A stretch of DNA of 6,678 bases from Thermoprotei archaeon (GTDB lineage Archaea > Thermoproteota > Thermoprotei_A > Sulfolobales > NBVN01), in assembly GCA_003661745.1 (NCBI GenBank), contig QMWS01000041.1:1-6678 (forward strand). The letters are read 5' to 3'. The notes under the pieces are model-generated. The model was not told where the DNA came from. It did not search any database and was given only the letters and a program-made list of their open reading frames with translations. Position numbers and translations under genes: made by a program. Below, in pieces: positions 1 to 5,858 of the stretch. Within the stretch, counting starts at the first letter, position 1, and the number at the start of each line of letters is the position of its first letter.

Positions 1-1
1 A

Positions 2-1225
2 AAAGGGCAGGTGTATGAGATTTTCACCTCACTTTTGAGAAGGATTCAATCAAGGTTTATGGGTTCAGGAGGTGTGATCCCTGGGAGGATTTGGGTGGTG
101 AGTTCAGAGAGTGACAAGGGAGCAGCACTAAACAGGCTCGTCACCCAGTACAAAGGGAAGAGGGGGGTGCTTGAGGTTAGAGCGTCACTATGGGAGGTTA
201 TGCCTGAAAGGTACAGCGGTGAAACGTTCAAAGTATTTGTGGGAAGTGAAACGAGACCCCCAGAAATCATCGACAAGCACAACATAAAACTCTTAGAGCT
301 TGAACCAGATAGGGTTATTGATGTCCCCGTTGAGCATTATGATGATTTCAAAGTAGATATTCATGCGGCACTGCGTGACCTCGCTGGTTTCTCCACTTCC
401 TCCACCTATAAACTCTTCCGCCTCAAGCATAAGCTTATTGAAGCACTTACTGTTACAAGTATCTTTCCTGACGAGATAAGCCTTGACTTCGATGACGAGA
501 GTGACCAGATACAAAATTACCTCCTCTACCCCGACTACTTTCAAAATCCGCTCAAGAAAGAGGTGCCACGGTGCATTCACATTGACATAGGGTTAAGTGG
601 TGATAGGCTTGGGATTGCTGCATCCTTTGTTTCGGATTTTAAGGAGAGGGTGACGCGTGATCCTCACACTTTCGAAGAGATAGTGGAACTTGTGCCTGTG
701 ATAGTATGTGAATGGTGTCTTGGAATCAAGGCTAAACCGGGGCAACAGGTCCCACTGTATAAGGTGAGACAGTTTCTCTCCTGGCTCACAGCCCAGGGTT
801 ACCTCGTTGACGTTGTTACCTGTGATGGGTTTCAAAGTGCCGATATGCTACAGTGGGTGAAGAAGTCAGGTTTCACAGGTGAGCTTTTCTCCGTCGATAG
901 AACCTCCCTCCCCTATCTCACCTTCAGAACTGCAGTATACGAGGGGACGCTCGTCATGCCGAAGAACGAAATTCTCAAGAAAGAGCTTTTAGAGCTTGAG
1001 CTTACTCCGGATGGCAAAAAAGTTGATCACCCTGAGAAGTTTGAAGATGGGGAAAAAGGGACAAAGGATATTGCTGATGCAGTGTGCGGGTCAGGGTGTG
1101 TTGCAAGGGAACGTGCAGATAGTTACAAGTTACTCTTTCTCAAGGGTGAAGAGGAAAGCGTAGGTGGAAGGCTTAAAGAGGTGTTCTGGGGTGAAGAGGG
1201 AGAGGTGGTATGGGAAGAGCTGTAG
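2..1225 (+). CDS. terL: Terminase large subunit, C-terminal part (5' truncated by the window)
   Basis: This is the DNA-packaging motor: it translocates DNA into the prohead through the portal and cuts the concatemer. The frame is open to the left edge (codons K-G-Q precede the GTG at 11), so GTG 11 is probably internal and the Walker A/B part lies upstream. Numbering from GTG 11, residues 9-16 (LRRIQSRF) and 28-36 (WVVSSESDK) match the end of a terminase ATPase domain, with SSE as the likely coupling motif III. The RNase H-fold nuclease covers about 187-365. Its acidic metal ligands are D192 in HIDIGLSGD, D272 in TCDGFQSADM, and D353 or D356 in KDIADAV. The window sees only this fragment, but the nuclease triad looks intact. 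The last 16 bp overlap the next gene, suggesting translational coupling. The family call is firm; a closer subfamily is not resolvable by eye. Confidence 0.93.
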   Translation, partial: KGQVYEIFTSLLRRIQSRFMGSGGVIPGRIWVVSSESDKGAALNRLVTQYKGKRGVLEVRASLWEVMPERYSGETFKVFVGSETRPPEIIDKHNIKLLELEPDRVIDVPVEHYDDFKVDIHAALRDLAGFSTSSTYKLFRLKHKLIEALTVTSIFPDEISLDFDDESDQIQNYLLYPDYFQNPLKKEVPRCIHIDIGLSGDRLGIAASFVSDFKERVTRDPHTFEEIVELVPVIVCEWCLGIKAKPGQQVPLYKVRQFLSWLTAQGYLVDVVTCDGFQSADMLQWVKKSGFTGELFSVDRTSLPYLTFRTAVYEGTLVMPKNEILKKELLELELTPDGKKVDHPEKFEDGEKGTKDIADAVCGSGCVARERADSYKLLFLKGEEESVGGRLKEVFWGEEGEVVWEEL

Positions 1226-1770
1226 ATTTGATTCGTCTGGTAAAGTCGGTGAGAGTGGCGTGGAAACTTACAAGAGAGGAGTTCCTCAAGAGTAGAATTC
1301 CTCTCGTCAAGAAACTTGAACCTCTGGTGAAAAGAGCAGAGAAGGGGGAGTTAGTAGAGTTCTCTCTGAAAGAGCTTGACAAGAGCTTACCTAACTTGAA
1401 AGTGTGTATGTATTGCTCTAAGGTGTCAAAGTTTCCTACCTCTTACGATGATGTGCGCAAAATGATTTACATAAACCTTGATACTCCTTCGGATTTTGTG
1501 GAAGAGGTTCTTAGGATAAGGGATAAAACTCTTCAAGCTTTTTACGCTCTCATGCATGAACTTGGTCACCATAACCTTAGGGTGAGAGGGCTTCCCTATG
1601 TTTCAGCACTGGGTGACGAGGTGGAGATTGCTGCCTCTGCCGATGTAGATGCTTTGTGGAGAAAGCTTTTAAGAGAGCATGAGCTTGCGGTGAGGGAGGC
1701 TGTGAGGAGTGGGAGGAGGGTTCCAGCGCGGGTACTTGCCGAGTATCCTAGGTTGAGAGGTAAAGTGTGA
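1210..1770 (+). CDS. Putative HExxH zinc metallopeptidase, ImmA/IrrE-like arrangement
   Basis: This 186-aa protein has a clear zincin signature, HELGHH at residues 116-121, at the end of a predicted helix (AFYALM). About 20 residues on lies GDEVEIAASADVDALW, where E137 or E139 could be the third zinc ligand. An E-x-E stretch followed by an Ala-rich helix is the layout of ImmA/IrrE (DUF955) peptidases. A C-x-x-C pair (C66, C69) might bind a second metal. No signal peptide or membrane segment is seen, so it should be cytoplasmic or virion-internal. The ATG at 1210 has a GGAGAGG-like site just upstream and lies 16 bp inside the terminase end. The N-terminus MGRAVDLIRLV shares a signature with three other proteins here. 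The position between terminase and portal is unusual for a protease. Substrate is unknown; a SprT-like or novel phage zincin is possible. Confidence 0.7.
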   Translation: MGRAVDLIRLVKSVRVAWKLTREEFLKSRIPLVKKLEPLVKRAEKGELVEFSLKELDKSLPNLKVCMYCSKVSKFPTSYDDVRKMIYINLDTPSDFVEEVLRIRDKTLQAFYALMHELGHHNLRVRGLPYVSALGDEVEIAASADVDALWRKLLREHELAVREAVRSGRRVPARVLAEYPRLRGKV

Positions 1771-3209
1771 TGGAACAGTTACCTATCAATGAAGACTTTG
1801 CCATCCAGCAACAACTTGCCCAAGAGTATGAAGAACGCGTTAAAGATATGAAGTCACTCTACAACAGTCACTATTTGAATTTTGTACTCATCACTGCCTT
1901 CACCAGGGTTGCAAAAAAGAGGGCTGAGATTGTAAAACAGGTGGATGAGGTAAAAGATTTTTATCTCGTCGAGGCGATCATTCAGCAGCTCATTGAAGAT
2001 GCCCTTGCCCCTGATGTTGCAACAGGTGATATTCTTTCAGTGCTCTCTGGGCGTGAAGACATAGAAAGGGAAGTGAAAGAGCTTGATGATAAGTTTAAGT
2101 TTGATAGTCTTGTGCAGGATATTTGCTACGACTTACTCGTATACGGTGAGTATACGCTGAGGGTTGTTGTGGAGAATGGAAAAGGAATTGTTGATATAAG
2201 GGATGATGTTGAGCAGTCCTCAGTCTTCGCTATACCAAAGGGTGGTGAGATTGATAAGTATCTTGTGAGGAGAAGGGAGAATGGGAGGGAAGTTGTAGAA
2301 CTCGTTGAACCTTATGAGTATGTGAAGTTTATTCTTTCCGGACGCAAAATTAGGCTCAATATGGAAAAGGAGCTTGGACCGCTGTATGTTGGAAAGATAA
2401 AGGAGTATGTGCCTAAGTTTGTGAGAATAGGAAGGAGTGTGATTTACTCAATTATTCCGAAAATAAGAGAGCTTCAGGTGCTTGAGACCCTTGTCCCCGT
2501 TGCAAAGCTTAACAAACTCACCCAGGGCTCGGTGCTTGGGGTCACAGTGCCTTCAAATATGCGTCCGGAAGATGCCTTTAAGGTGGCAAAGAAAGTGGAA
2601 GAGCTTCTCAATAGAAGAATCGGGGTGCATGAAACTCAAAAATCACTCTCAATTGAGAATGCGATTGCAAGTGCTGGAAGGTTGAGAGTGGTTCCGGTGT
2701 TTGGTGACAAGGGTCAAGTTACAAGGTTTGACTACAAGATGGAGGAGCCAGATGAGCTCATGGCTTCAATTGAAGATTTAAGGAGAACGATTTGCAGTTC
2801 TGTTGGGATTCCTTATGAGACAATTTTTGGCGGTGAGGGTCCGAAGTCTGAAATTTTAAAAAGGTATGCAAGGTACCTCCGCCGTCTTAAGGCGATACAG
2901 AAGGCGATTGCAGACGGAGTAAAGCAAATCATCTACATCCACCTTACAAACAAAGGCATAAGCTTTAGACCTTCAGAGATACAGGTTGACTTCAGGAACA
3001 AACTTATCGAGATTGATAACCTTGATGCACTTGAGTTTCTTGATGCTTCCATCGGTATGCTTACAAATGTACGCGATTTTGTTTACGATATGGCGAGTGA
3101 GGAGAGCCCGCTTGCGGGTAAAGTGGATGTTGAGAGGTTTGCAAAGTTTCTTGATAGACAGCTTTCCATTGTTGGGTTAAGGGGTGTGATAAAGGGTGAA
3201 GAGGAGTAG
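1770..3209 (+). CDS. Portal protein (T4 gp20-like)
   Basis: This 479-aa protein should form the dodecameric portal ring at one head vertex, through which terminase pumps DNA and to which the neck attaches. Diagnostic stretches are ICYDLLVYGEYTLRV (118-132), the segment around GRSVIYSII (221-229) leading into a long helix LQVLETLVPVAKLNKL (235-250), and SSVGIPYETIFGGEGPKSE (343-361) followed by a long basic helix (363-390). This order is typical of gp20-type portals; T4 gp20 is 524 aa, so the length fits. ATG 1770 is preferred over GTG 1767 because GAGAGG at 1755-1760 then has a 9-nt spacer. The stop of the upstream gene and this start overlap as TGATG, so translation is probably coupled. Nothing appears missing. 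Confidence 0.93.
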   Translation: MEQLPINEDFAIQQQLAQEYEERVKDMKSLYNSHYLNFVLITAFTRVAKKRAEIVKQVDEVKDFYLVEAIIQQLIEDALAPDVATGDILSVLSGREDIEREVKELDDKFKFDSLVQDICYDLLVYGEYTLRVVVENGKGIVDIRDDVEQSSVFAIPKGGEIDKYLVRRRENGREVVELVEPYEYVKFILSGRKIRLNMEKELGPLYVGKIKEYVPKFVRIGRSVIYSIIPKIRELQVLETLVPVAKLNKLTQGSVLGVTVPSNMRPEDAFKVAKKVEELLNRRIGVHETQKSLSIENAIASAGRLRVVPVFGDKGQVTRFDYKMEEPDELMASIEDLRRTICSSVGIPYETIFGGEGPKSEILKRYARYLRRLKAIQKAIADGVKQIIYIHLTNKGISFRPSEIQVDFRNKLIEIDNLDALEFLDASIGMLTNVRDFVYDMASEESPLAGKVDVERFAKFLDRQLSIVGLRGVIKGEEE

Positions 3210-3271
3210 GGAAAATCAGATACAAAGACAAAAGAGCTGAGACTATAGAAACGTTTGCAGGTGAAAGCTAA

Positions 3272-3409
3272 TTGGTTGGCGGGTTGTATAGGAAATTGCT
3301 AGATGACCCGGCAGGGGCAGATAATGAGCTATGGAAGATGTATAAGGAGGGGAAGATAAACGTGTTAGGTCTTATAGAGAGAGATATGAATGCAGGAGGT
3401 GAGACAGGA
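3272..3409 (+). other. Possible in-frame N-terminal extension of the 211-aa protein gene
   Basis: The 200 nt after the portal stop contain no separate gene that I can support. From TTG 3272 the frame is open straight into the gene starting at ATG 3410, and would add 46 residues (beginning MVGGLYRKLL). An in-frame TAA at 3269-3271 blocks anything longer. AGGTGA at 3259-3264 gives TTG 3272 a usable site with a 7-nt spacer, and GTG 3362 has AAGGAGG at 3344-3350 with an 11-nt spacer. The codons look plausibly coding. The extension could be real, an alternative longer form, or a leader. Confidence 0.35.
3394..3401 (+). promoter_or_regulatory. Strong Shine-Dalgarno deciding the ATG 3410 start
   Basis: AGGAGGTG lies 8 nt before ATG 3410. 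It is one of the best ribosome binding sites in the window and favours ATG 3410 over the weaker upstream TTG 3272. The peptide produced then begins MGRA, like three other proteins here. Confidence 0.75.
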
Positions 3410-4045
3410 ATGGGCAGAGCAAAAAGACTTCTTGAACAACTTTCCTCCCTTATCCCTTTCACACAAAAAGATGTCGTCGACGCATTCACTTCAAAACTCA
3501 GGGAACTTGGGATTGAAGATGTGACGGTGACGGATTGCGATGTCGGGTACGAAGGTGATGTGGTGGTTGAGTTCACTGATAGTGAGGGTGACAGCGTGAC
3601 GGTGTGTTTTGGTAGTGATTTGCAGGAAGGACCGTATGCAATGGTTGTGAGTGAAGGGGATGAGCAGGTGATCATTGATCTCAGTCCACTCAAACCGCCT
3701 ATTATCAGCACACAAACTGGAACCTACATTGACCTGAAAAACCTTGACTGGATAAACCGTTCAACAATCAAGACCTTACTCCAAGCAGGTGAAGTTGGAG
3801 TTGAGGAGAGCGTGGACCTGAATAAGGTTGATGCTTTGGATGAGGTGGTGTATAGGAAGGTTGTTCGTCAGGGTAAGGTTGTGAGGATTCCGGTGGTGAA
3901 GAAGAGAGAAGGACATCACCTTACTCCTGCCCAGAGGAGGGCACTTGCACTTGCAAGGAGAAAGGCACACTCTCCTGAGGCAGAGAGAAAGAGAAAACGC
4001 TCGCTTATGCTTAGAAGGAGGCTTAAGCTTGATATAAGTGCATAA
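3410..4045 (+). CDS. Uncharacterised head-region protein with a highly basic C-terminal tail
   Basis: The 211-aa product falls into two parts. Residues 17-115 are acidic and beta-rich, around ELGIEDVTVTDCDVGYEGD, and look like a small alpha/beta domain. Residues 147-208 are strongly basic, with clusters RKVVRQGKVVRIPVVKKR, LTPAQRRALALARRKAH and ERKRKRSLMLRRRLKL. Such a tail suggests binding to nucleic acid, or to an acidic scaffold. I recall similar LTPxQRxALxxARxKAH tails in proteins near phage portals, but this is memory, not a search. Position matches the T4 core genes 67/68. I chose ATG 3410 because of its strong ribosome binding site and MGRA start; TTG 3272 (257 aa) is the alternative. 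L7-L8-E9 matches the gp21 cleavage consensus. A 17-nt gap separates it from the decarboxylase gene. Function unknown. Confidence 0.8.
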   Translation: MGRAKRLLEQLSSLIPFTQKDVVDAFTSKLRELGIEDVTVTDCDVGYEGDVVVEFTDSEGDSVTVCFGSDLQEGPYAMVVSEGDEQVIIDLSPLKPPIISTQTGTYIDLKNLDWINRSTIKTLLQAGEVGVEESVDLNKVDALDEVVYRKVVRQGKVVRIPVVKKREGHHLTPAQRRALALARRKAHSPEAERKRKRSLMLRRRLKLDISA

Positions 4046-4062
4046 GGGGGAAGAGTGTAAGG

Positions 4063-4488
4063 ATGGACGGGCAAACACTCCTCCTCAACCTTTACCACCC
4101 TCCAAGGATCCTTCTCAAAGTAGGACCAACACTTAAGCTCTTCTTGAAAAGGGTAGTTGAAGCGGCAGGGATGACGCCTCTTGAACATACTTTTACTGTT
4201 GAGCATTTTCCGGTGCTTAGGGGAGGGGTGTGGAAGGGTGGAGGTGGAGTGTCGGCAAGCATGATACTCATCGAAAGCCACATATTCATTCACACGTGGC
4301 CAGAGCTTTTGTATGCAAGAGTTGAACTCTCCTCCTGCAAGCCCATCAATCTTGACTCGGTGCTCATGACTGTGAAAGCATTTTGTGGTGAGAAGTGTAA
4401 GGTGTCTTACAAACTTGTTGGCTGGGTGGAGAGTGAAGAGGAGATGCAGTATTTTGTGAACGCAAGGAGAACGAACTGTGAACATTGA
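4063..4488 (+). CDS. speD: S-adenosylmethionine decarboxylase-family (SpeD) pyruvoyl enzyme
   Basis: SpeD makes decarboxylated S-adenosylmethionine, the aminopropyl donor for spermidine. The 141-aa proenzyme is close to the length of short prokaryotic SpeD (Thermotoga maritima about 130). The core LIESHIFIHTWPE at 69-81 is unmistakable. By spacing against T. maritima SpeD, S72 is the self-cleavage serine that becomes the pyruvoyl group, S64 and H77 are the processing residues, and C92 is the catalytic proton donor. All are present, so self-processing between E71 and S72 should work. A Gly-rich stretch (VLRGGVWKGGGG, 51-62) before the core is longer than in the bacterial enzyme. No spermidine synthase is in the window. 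Some SpeD homologues have become ornithine or arginine decarboxylases, so the substrate is open. The gene lies in the head cassette and overlaps the next by 11 bp. Confidence 0.92.
   Translation: MDGQTLLLNLYHPPRILLKVGPTLKLFLKRVVEAAGMTPLEHTFTVEHFPVLRGGVWKGGGGVSASMILIESHIFIHTWPELLYARVELSSCKPINLDSVLMTVKAFCGEKCKVSYKLVGWVESEEEMQYFVNARRTNCEH
4464..4470 (+). promoter_or_regulatory. Shine-Dalgarno inside speD supporting the GTG 4478 start
   Basis: AAGGAGA within the last codons of speD precedes GTG 4478 by 7 nt. It supports a non-ATG start that overlaps the speD stop by 11 bp. Confidence 0.6.
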
Positions 4489-4693
4489 TCACCTCACCAC
4501 CGCAGCAGTTTTATCGGTGATCAGCGCACGGTACCGTGACAAGGCACCACCGGATAAGGACGCGCTTGTGAGCTGGTTGAGGGATGAGGGAGCTGTGATC
4601 ACTGCAGCCTTCATTGAAGCAATGCCTGAAAACGTTTACAGACAGGCTTATCAGTCACTGCGTAGATTAAGAGGTGTGACGAGAAGGAGGTAA
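4478..4693 (+). CDS. Small basic helical protein, unknown function
   Basis: I do not recognise this 71-aa protein. It looks helical: residues 5-18 (HLTTAAVLSVISAR), 27-37 (KDALVSWLRDE) and 39-47 form likely helices, and the C-terminus is basic (RRLRGVTRRR, 62-71), which could contact nucleic acid. No membrane segment, signal peptide or cysteine is present. The start is GTG 4478, backed by AAGGAGA at 4464-4470. It overlaps speD by 11 bp and ends 4 nt before the next ATG, whose ribosome binding site lies within its last codons, so the three genes are probably co-translated. Its lack of the MG[RK]A start sets it apart from the next gene. The first codons also form one arm of an inverted repeat. 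Confidence 0.7.
   Translation: MNIDHLTTAAVLSVISARYRDKAPPDKDALVSWLRDEGAVITAAFIEAMPENVYRQAYQSLRRLRGVTRRR
4486..4523 (+). repeat. Perfect 8-bp inverted repeat TGATCACC / GGTGATCA
   Basis: The arms are 4486-4493 and 4516-4523 with a 22-nt loop. The left arm contains the speD stop codon. Each arm holds the palindrome TGATCA, and a further TGATCA lies at 4596-4601. The same 8-mer also occurs at 1024-1031 and 3667-3674. It could be a protein-binding site or a weak RNA hairpin; it lies within coding sequence. Confidence 0.4.
4684..4691 (+). promoter_or_regulatory. Strong Shine-Dalgarno deciding the ATG 4698 start
   Basis: AAGGAGGT sits 6 nt before ATG 4698 but only 3 nt before the adjacent in-frame GTG 4695, so ATG 4698 is the better start. 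It overlaps the stop region of the upstream 71-aa gene. Confidence 0.75.
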
Positions 4694-4697
4694 AGTG

Positions 4698-4997
4698 ATG
4701 GGTAAAGCGAGTAGAATTCTTGAAGTCATAGAGGTACTTTTAGAGACGAAGGGAAAAGCTGCGGAGCTTGCGAGGGAGTTAACGCCCGTTGAGAAGGAGT
4801 TGTTGCTGTCCTCTATTGAGCATGGTGTTATATCGGTGCGAGTTTCAAGGATGAGTAGGGAAGTGAAGGATGCGTTAGATTCGCTTGTGAAGAAAGGTTT
4901 GATAAAAGGTCTTAGTGGTATATCTGGTTCTGGTATCGTTCGTTACGCTTTGACTGGAGTCGGACAGAGGGTAGTTGCGTGTTTGTCGAGTGTATGA
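4698..4997 (+). CDS. Small winged-helix-like putative DNA-binding protein
   Basis: The 99-aa product starts with the shared signature (MGKASRILEVIEVLLE), followed by what looks like a winged helix-turn-helix. A helix at about 29-41 (TPVEKELLLSSIE) is followed by a probable recognition helix at 52-66 (MSREVKDALDSLVKK) with the typical KKGLIKG exit. A glycine-rich turn (71-79), a strand RYALT (82-86) and a last helix GQRVVACL then look like the wing and C-terminal helix of MarR/ArsR-type domains. This is a by-eye fold call with no family match. Two (I/L)-x-E sites lie at residues 7-9 and 14-16. A DNA-binding regulator inside a head cassette is unusual; it could be a packaged regulator or a structural protein with a similar helical pattern. 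A 90-nt gap follows. Confidence 0.75.
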   Translation: MGKASRILEVIEVLLETKGKAAELARELTPVEKELLLSSIEHGVISVRVSRMSREVKDALDSLVKKGLIKGLSGISGSGIVRYALTGVGQRVVACLSSV

Positions 4998-5031
4998 GAA
5001 AGGTAGAGGTACAGTAAACTTCTTGGGATGC

Positions 5032-5063
5032 AAGCATTCACCCATGCTTCACACCTTGCTTTT
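5032..5063 (+). terminator. Weak hairpin followed by a T-rich stretch, possible terminator
   Basis: AAGCAT (5032-5037) and ATGCTT (5044-5049) form a 6-bp stem with a 6-nt loop. An alternative outer pairing is GCAAG (5030-5034) with CTTGC (5055-5059), directly followed by TTTT and a pyrimidine run to 5067. The stem is short and GC-poor, so termination would be leaky. It lies in the only clear intergenic gap (4998-5087). I saw no convincing promoter there. Confidence 0.3.
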
Positions 5064-5070
5064 CTTTAGG

Positions 5071-5080
5071 AAGAAGGAGT
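5071..5080 (+). promoter_or_regulatory. Shine-Dalgarno supporting the GTG 5088 start
   Basis: AAGAAGGAGT with a 7-nt spacer to GTG 5088 supports this non-ATG start for the 252-aa gene. Confidence 0.65.
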
Positions 5081-5087
5081 TACCGAG

Positions 5088-5846
5088 GTGAAGTTCCAAA
5101 GCGTCGAAGATAAAAAGTATTTCCTTCTTGAACTAGGTAGAGTTGATTTACTCGAGAAGGTGACGGAAGAGTGGGAGCCAGGAGAGGAACTTGTTGAACT
5201 TTTTATCAAAAGGAGGAAGAAACTTTTACAGAAGCTTAAGGATTTCCGCAAGTCACAAATTCAGAAAGCTAACTGGAGAAGGGAAAGGTGGAAGTATTTA
5301 AGAGGGATAAAAAGGTTTCACAGGTCAACGGCTGGAAAAAGGTTTCACAGGGCGCTAGGACGTTTTATTGCAACGAGAACCTTCAGAGTCGGTAAAGCGG
5401 GTGAGAGGAGTAGAACGCTTTCAACCTTTGAGGCAGCCGAAGTTCTCAAAGCACTCACAAGCGCCAAAACCCACGCATATATTGAACTTGAGTACTATAT
5501 ACCGCTTAATGAGGAGCTTGATTATCTTCTGTTTCTTGAGGAACTTGTGCCTACAGTGGAAAGAGTTGAGAGATGGCTTATTTCACAAACTTCTCTCATA
5601 CCAGGGAATGGTGAGGTGAAGCTTGAAGATGATGATTTTGAGTTTCTGATTCGCCTTACAGAGACTGCGGCTCTTGTGAAGGCGTTTGCGGAGAAGTCTG
5701 GGAAAAGTGTGGAAGAGGTTGAGAGGTTGTGGGATAAGGCAAAGGAAATTGTGAGGAAGGAGTATAGAATTGATGAGGATGACCCAGATTTTTACAGACT
5801 CGTTGTGGGGATACTCAAGAGGATGTTAAAAATAGAGGAGGAGTGA
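5088..5846 (+). CDS. Highly charged, mostly helical head-region protein, unknown function
   Basis: The 252-aa protein is mostly alpha-helical and highly charged. Residues 1-40 are acidic. Residues 41-107 are very basic and aromatic, with WRRERWKYLRGIKRFHRS and the near-repeat KRFHRSTAG/KRFHRALGR. A middle helical region (112-170) includes HAYIELEYYIPL. The C-terminus from about 205 (SVEEVERLWDKAKEIVRKEY, then DDPDFYRLVVGILKRML) looks like a small separate helical domain. I have the impression that both the basic motif and this C-terminal module recur in phage head-region proteins, but I cannot name a family. Length and charge would suit a prohead core or scaffold role, or DNA binding. The GTG start has a good ribosome binding site, and the stop lies in the ribosome binding site region of the next gene. 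It lacks the MG[RK]A start. Not a recognisable enzyme. Confidence 0.8.
   Translation: MKFQSVEDKKYFLLELGRVDLLEKVTEEWEPGEELVELFIKRRKKLLQKLKDFRKSQIQKANWRRERWKYLRGIKRFHRSTAGKRFHRALGRFIATRTFRVGKAGERSRTLSTFEAAEVLKALTSAKTHAYIELEYYIPLNEELDYLLFLEELVPTVERVERWLISQTSLIPGNGEVKLEDDDFEFLIRLTETAALVKAFAEKSGKSVEEVERLWDKAKEIVRKEYRIDEDDPDFYRLVVGILKRMLKIEEE
5309..5351 (+). repeat. 16-bp direct repeat, 27-bp period, inside the 252-aa gene
   Basis: AAAAAGGTTTCACAGG occurs at 5309-5324 and again at 5336-5351. The 27-bp offset equals nine codons, so both copies are read in the same frame as K-R-F-H-R. A recent internal duplication or selection for a repeated basic motif would explain it. Confidence 0.8.
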
Positions 5847-5858
5847 GGAGGTACAGAG

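Noticed and set aside
1767..1769. GTG as the portal start
   Set aside because: The adjacent ATG 1770 has a better start codon and a good spacer to GAGAGG, so it is preferred; the difference is one residue.
3200..3271. Short open stretch after the portal, ending in TAA 3269-3271
   Set aside because: It encodes a plausible-looking peptide but has no ATG, GTG or TTG start.
3268..3711. Minus-strand open frame of 147 codons opposite the 211-aa gene
   Set aside because: Ser/Thr/Pro-rich with no recognisable motif, antisense to a frame with a strong ribosome binding site; a shadow.
3916..4485. Long minus-strand open frame of 189 codons
   Set aside because: It runs antisense across the 211-aa gene end and all of speD, is rich in His, Cys and Ser, and has no domain. 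The speD frame has a complete active site, so this is a shadow.
5028..5069. Tiny 13-codon ORF in the 4998-5087 gap
   Set aside because: No ribosome binding site and overlaps the hairpin; too short to support.
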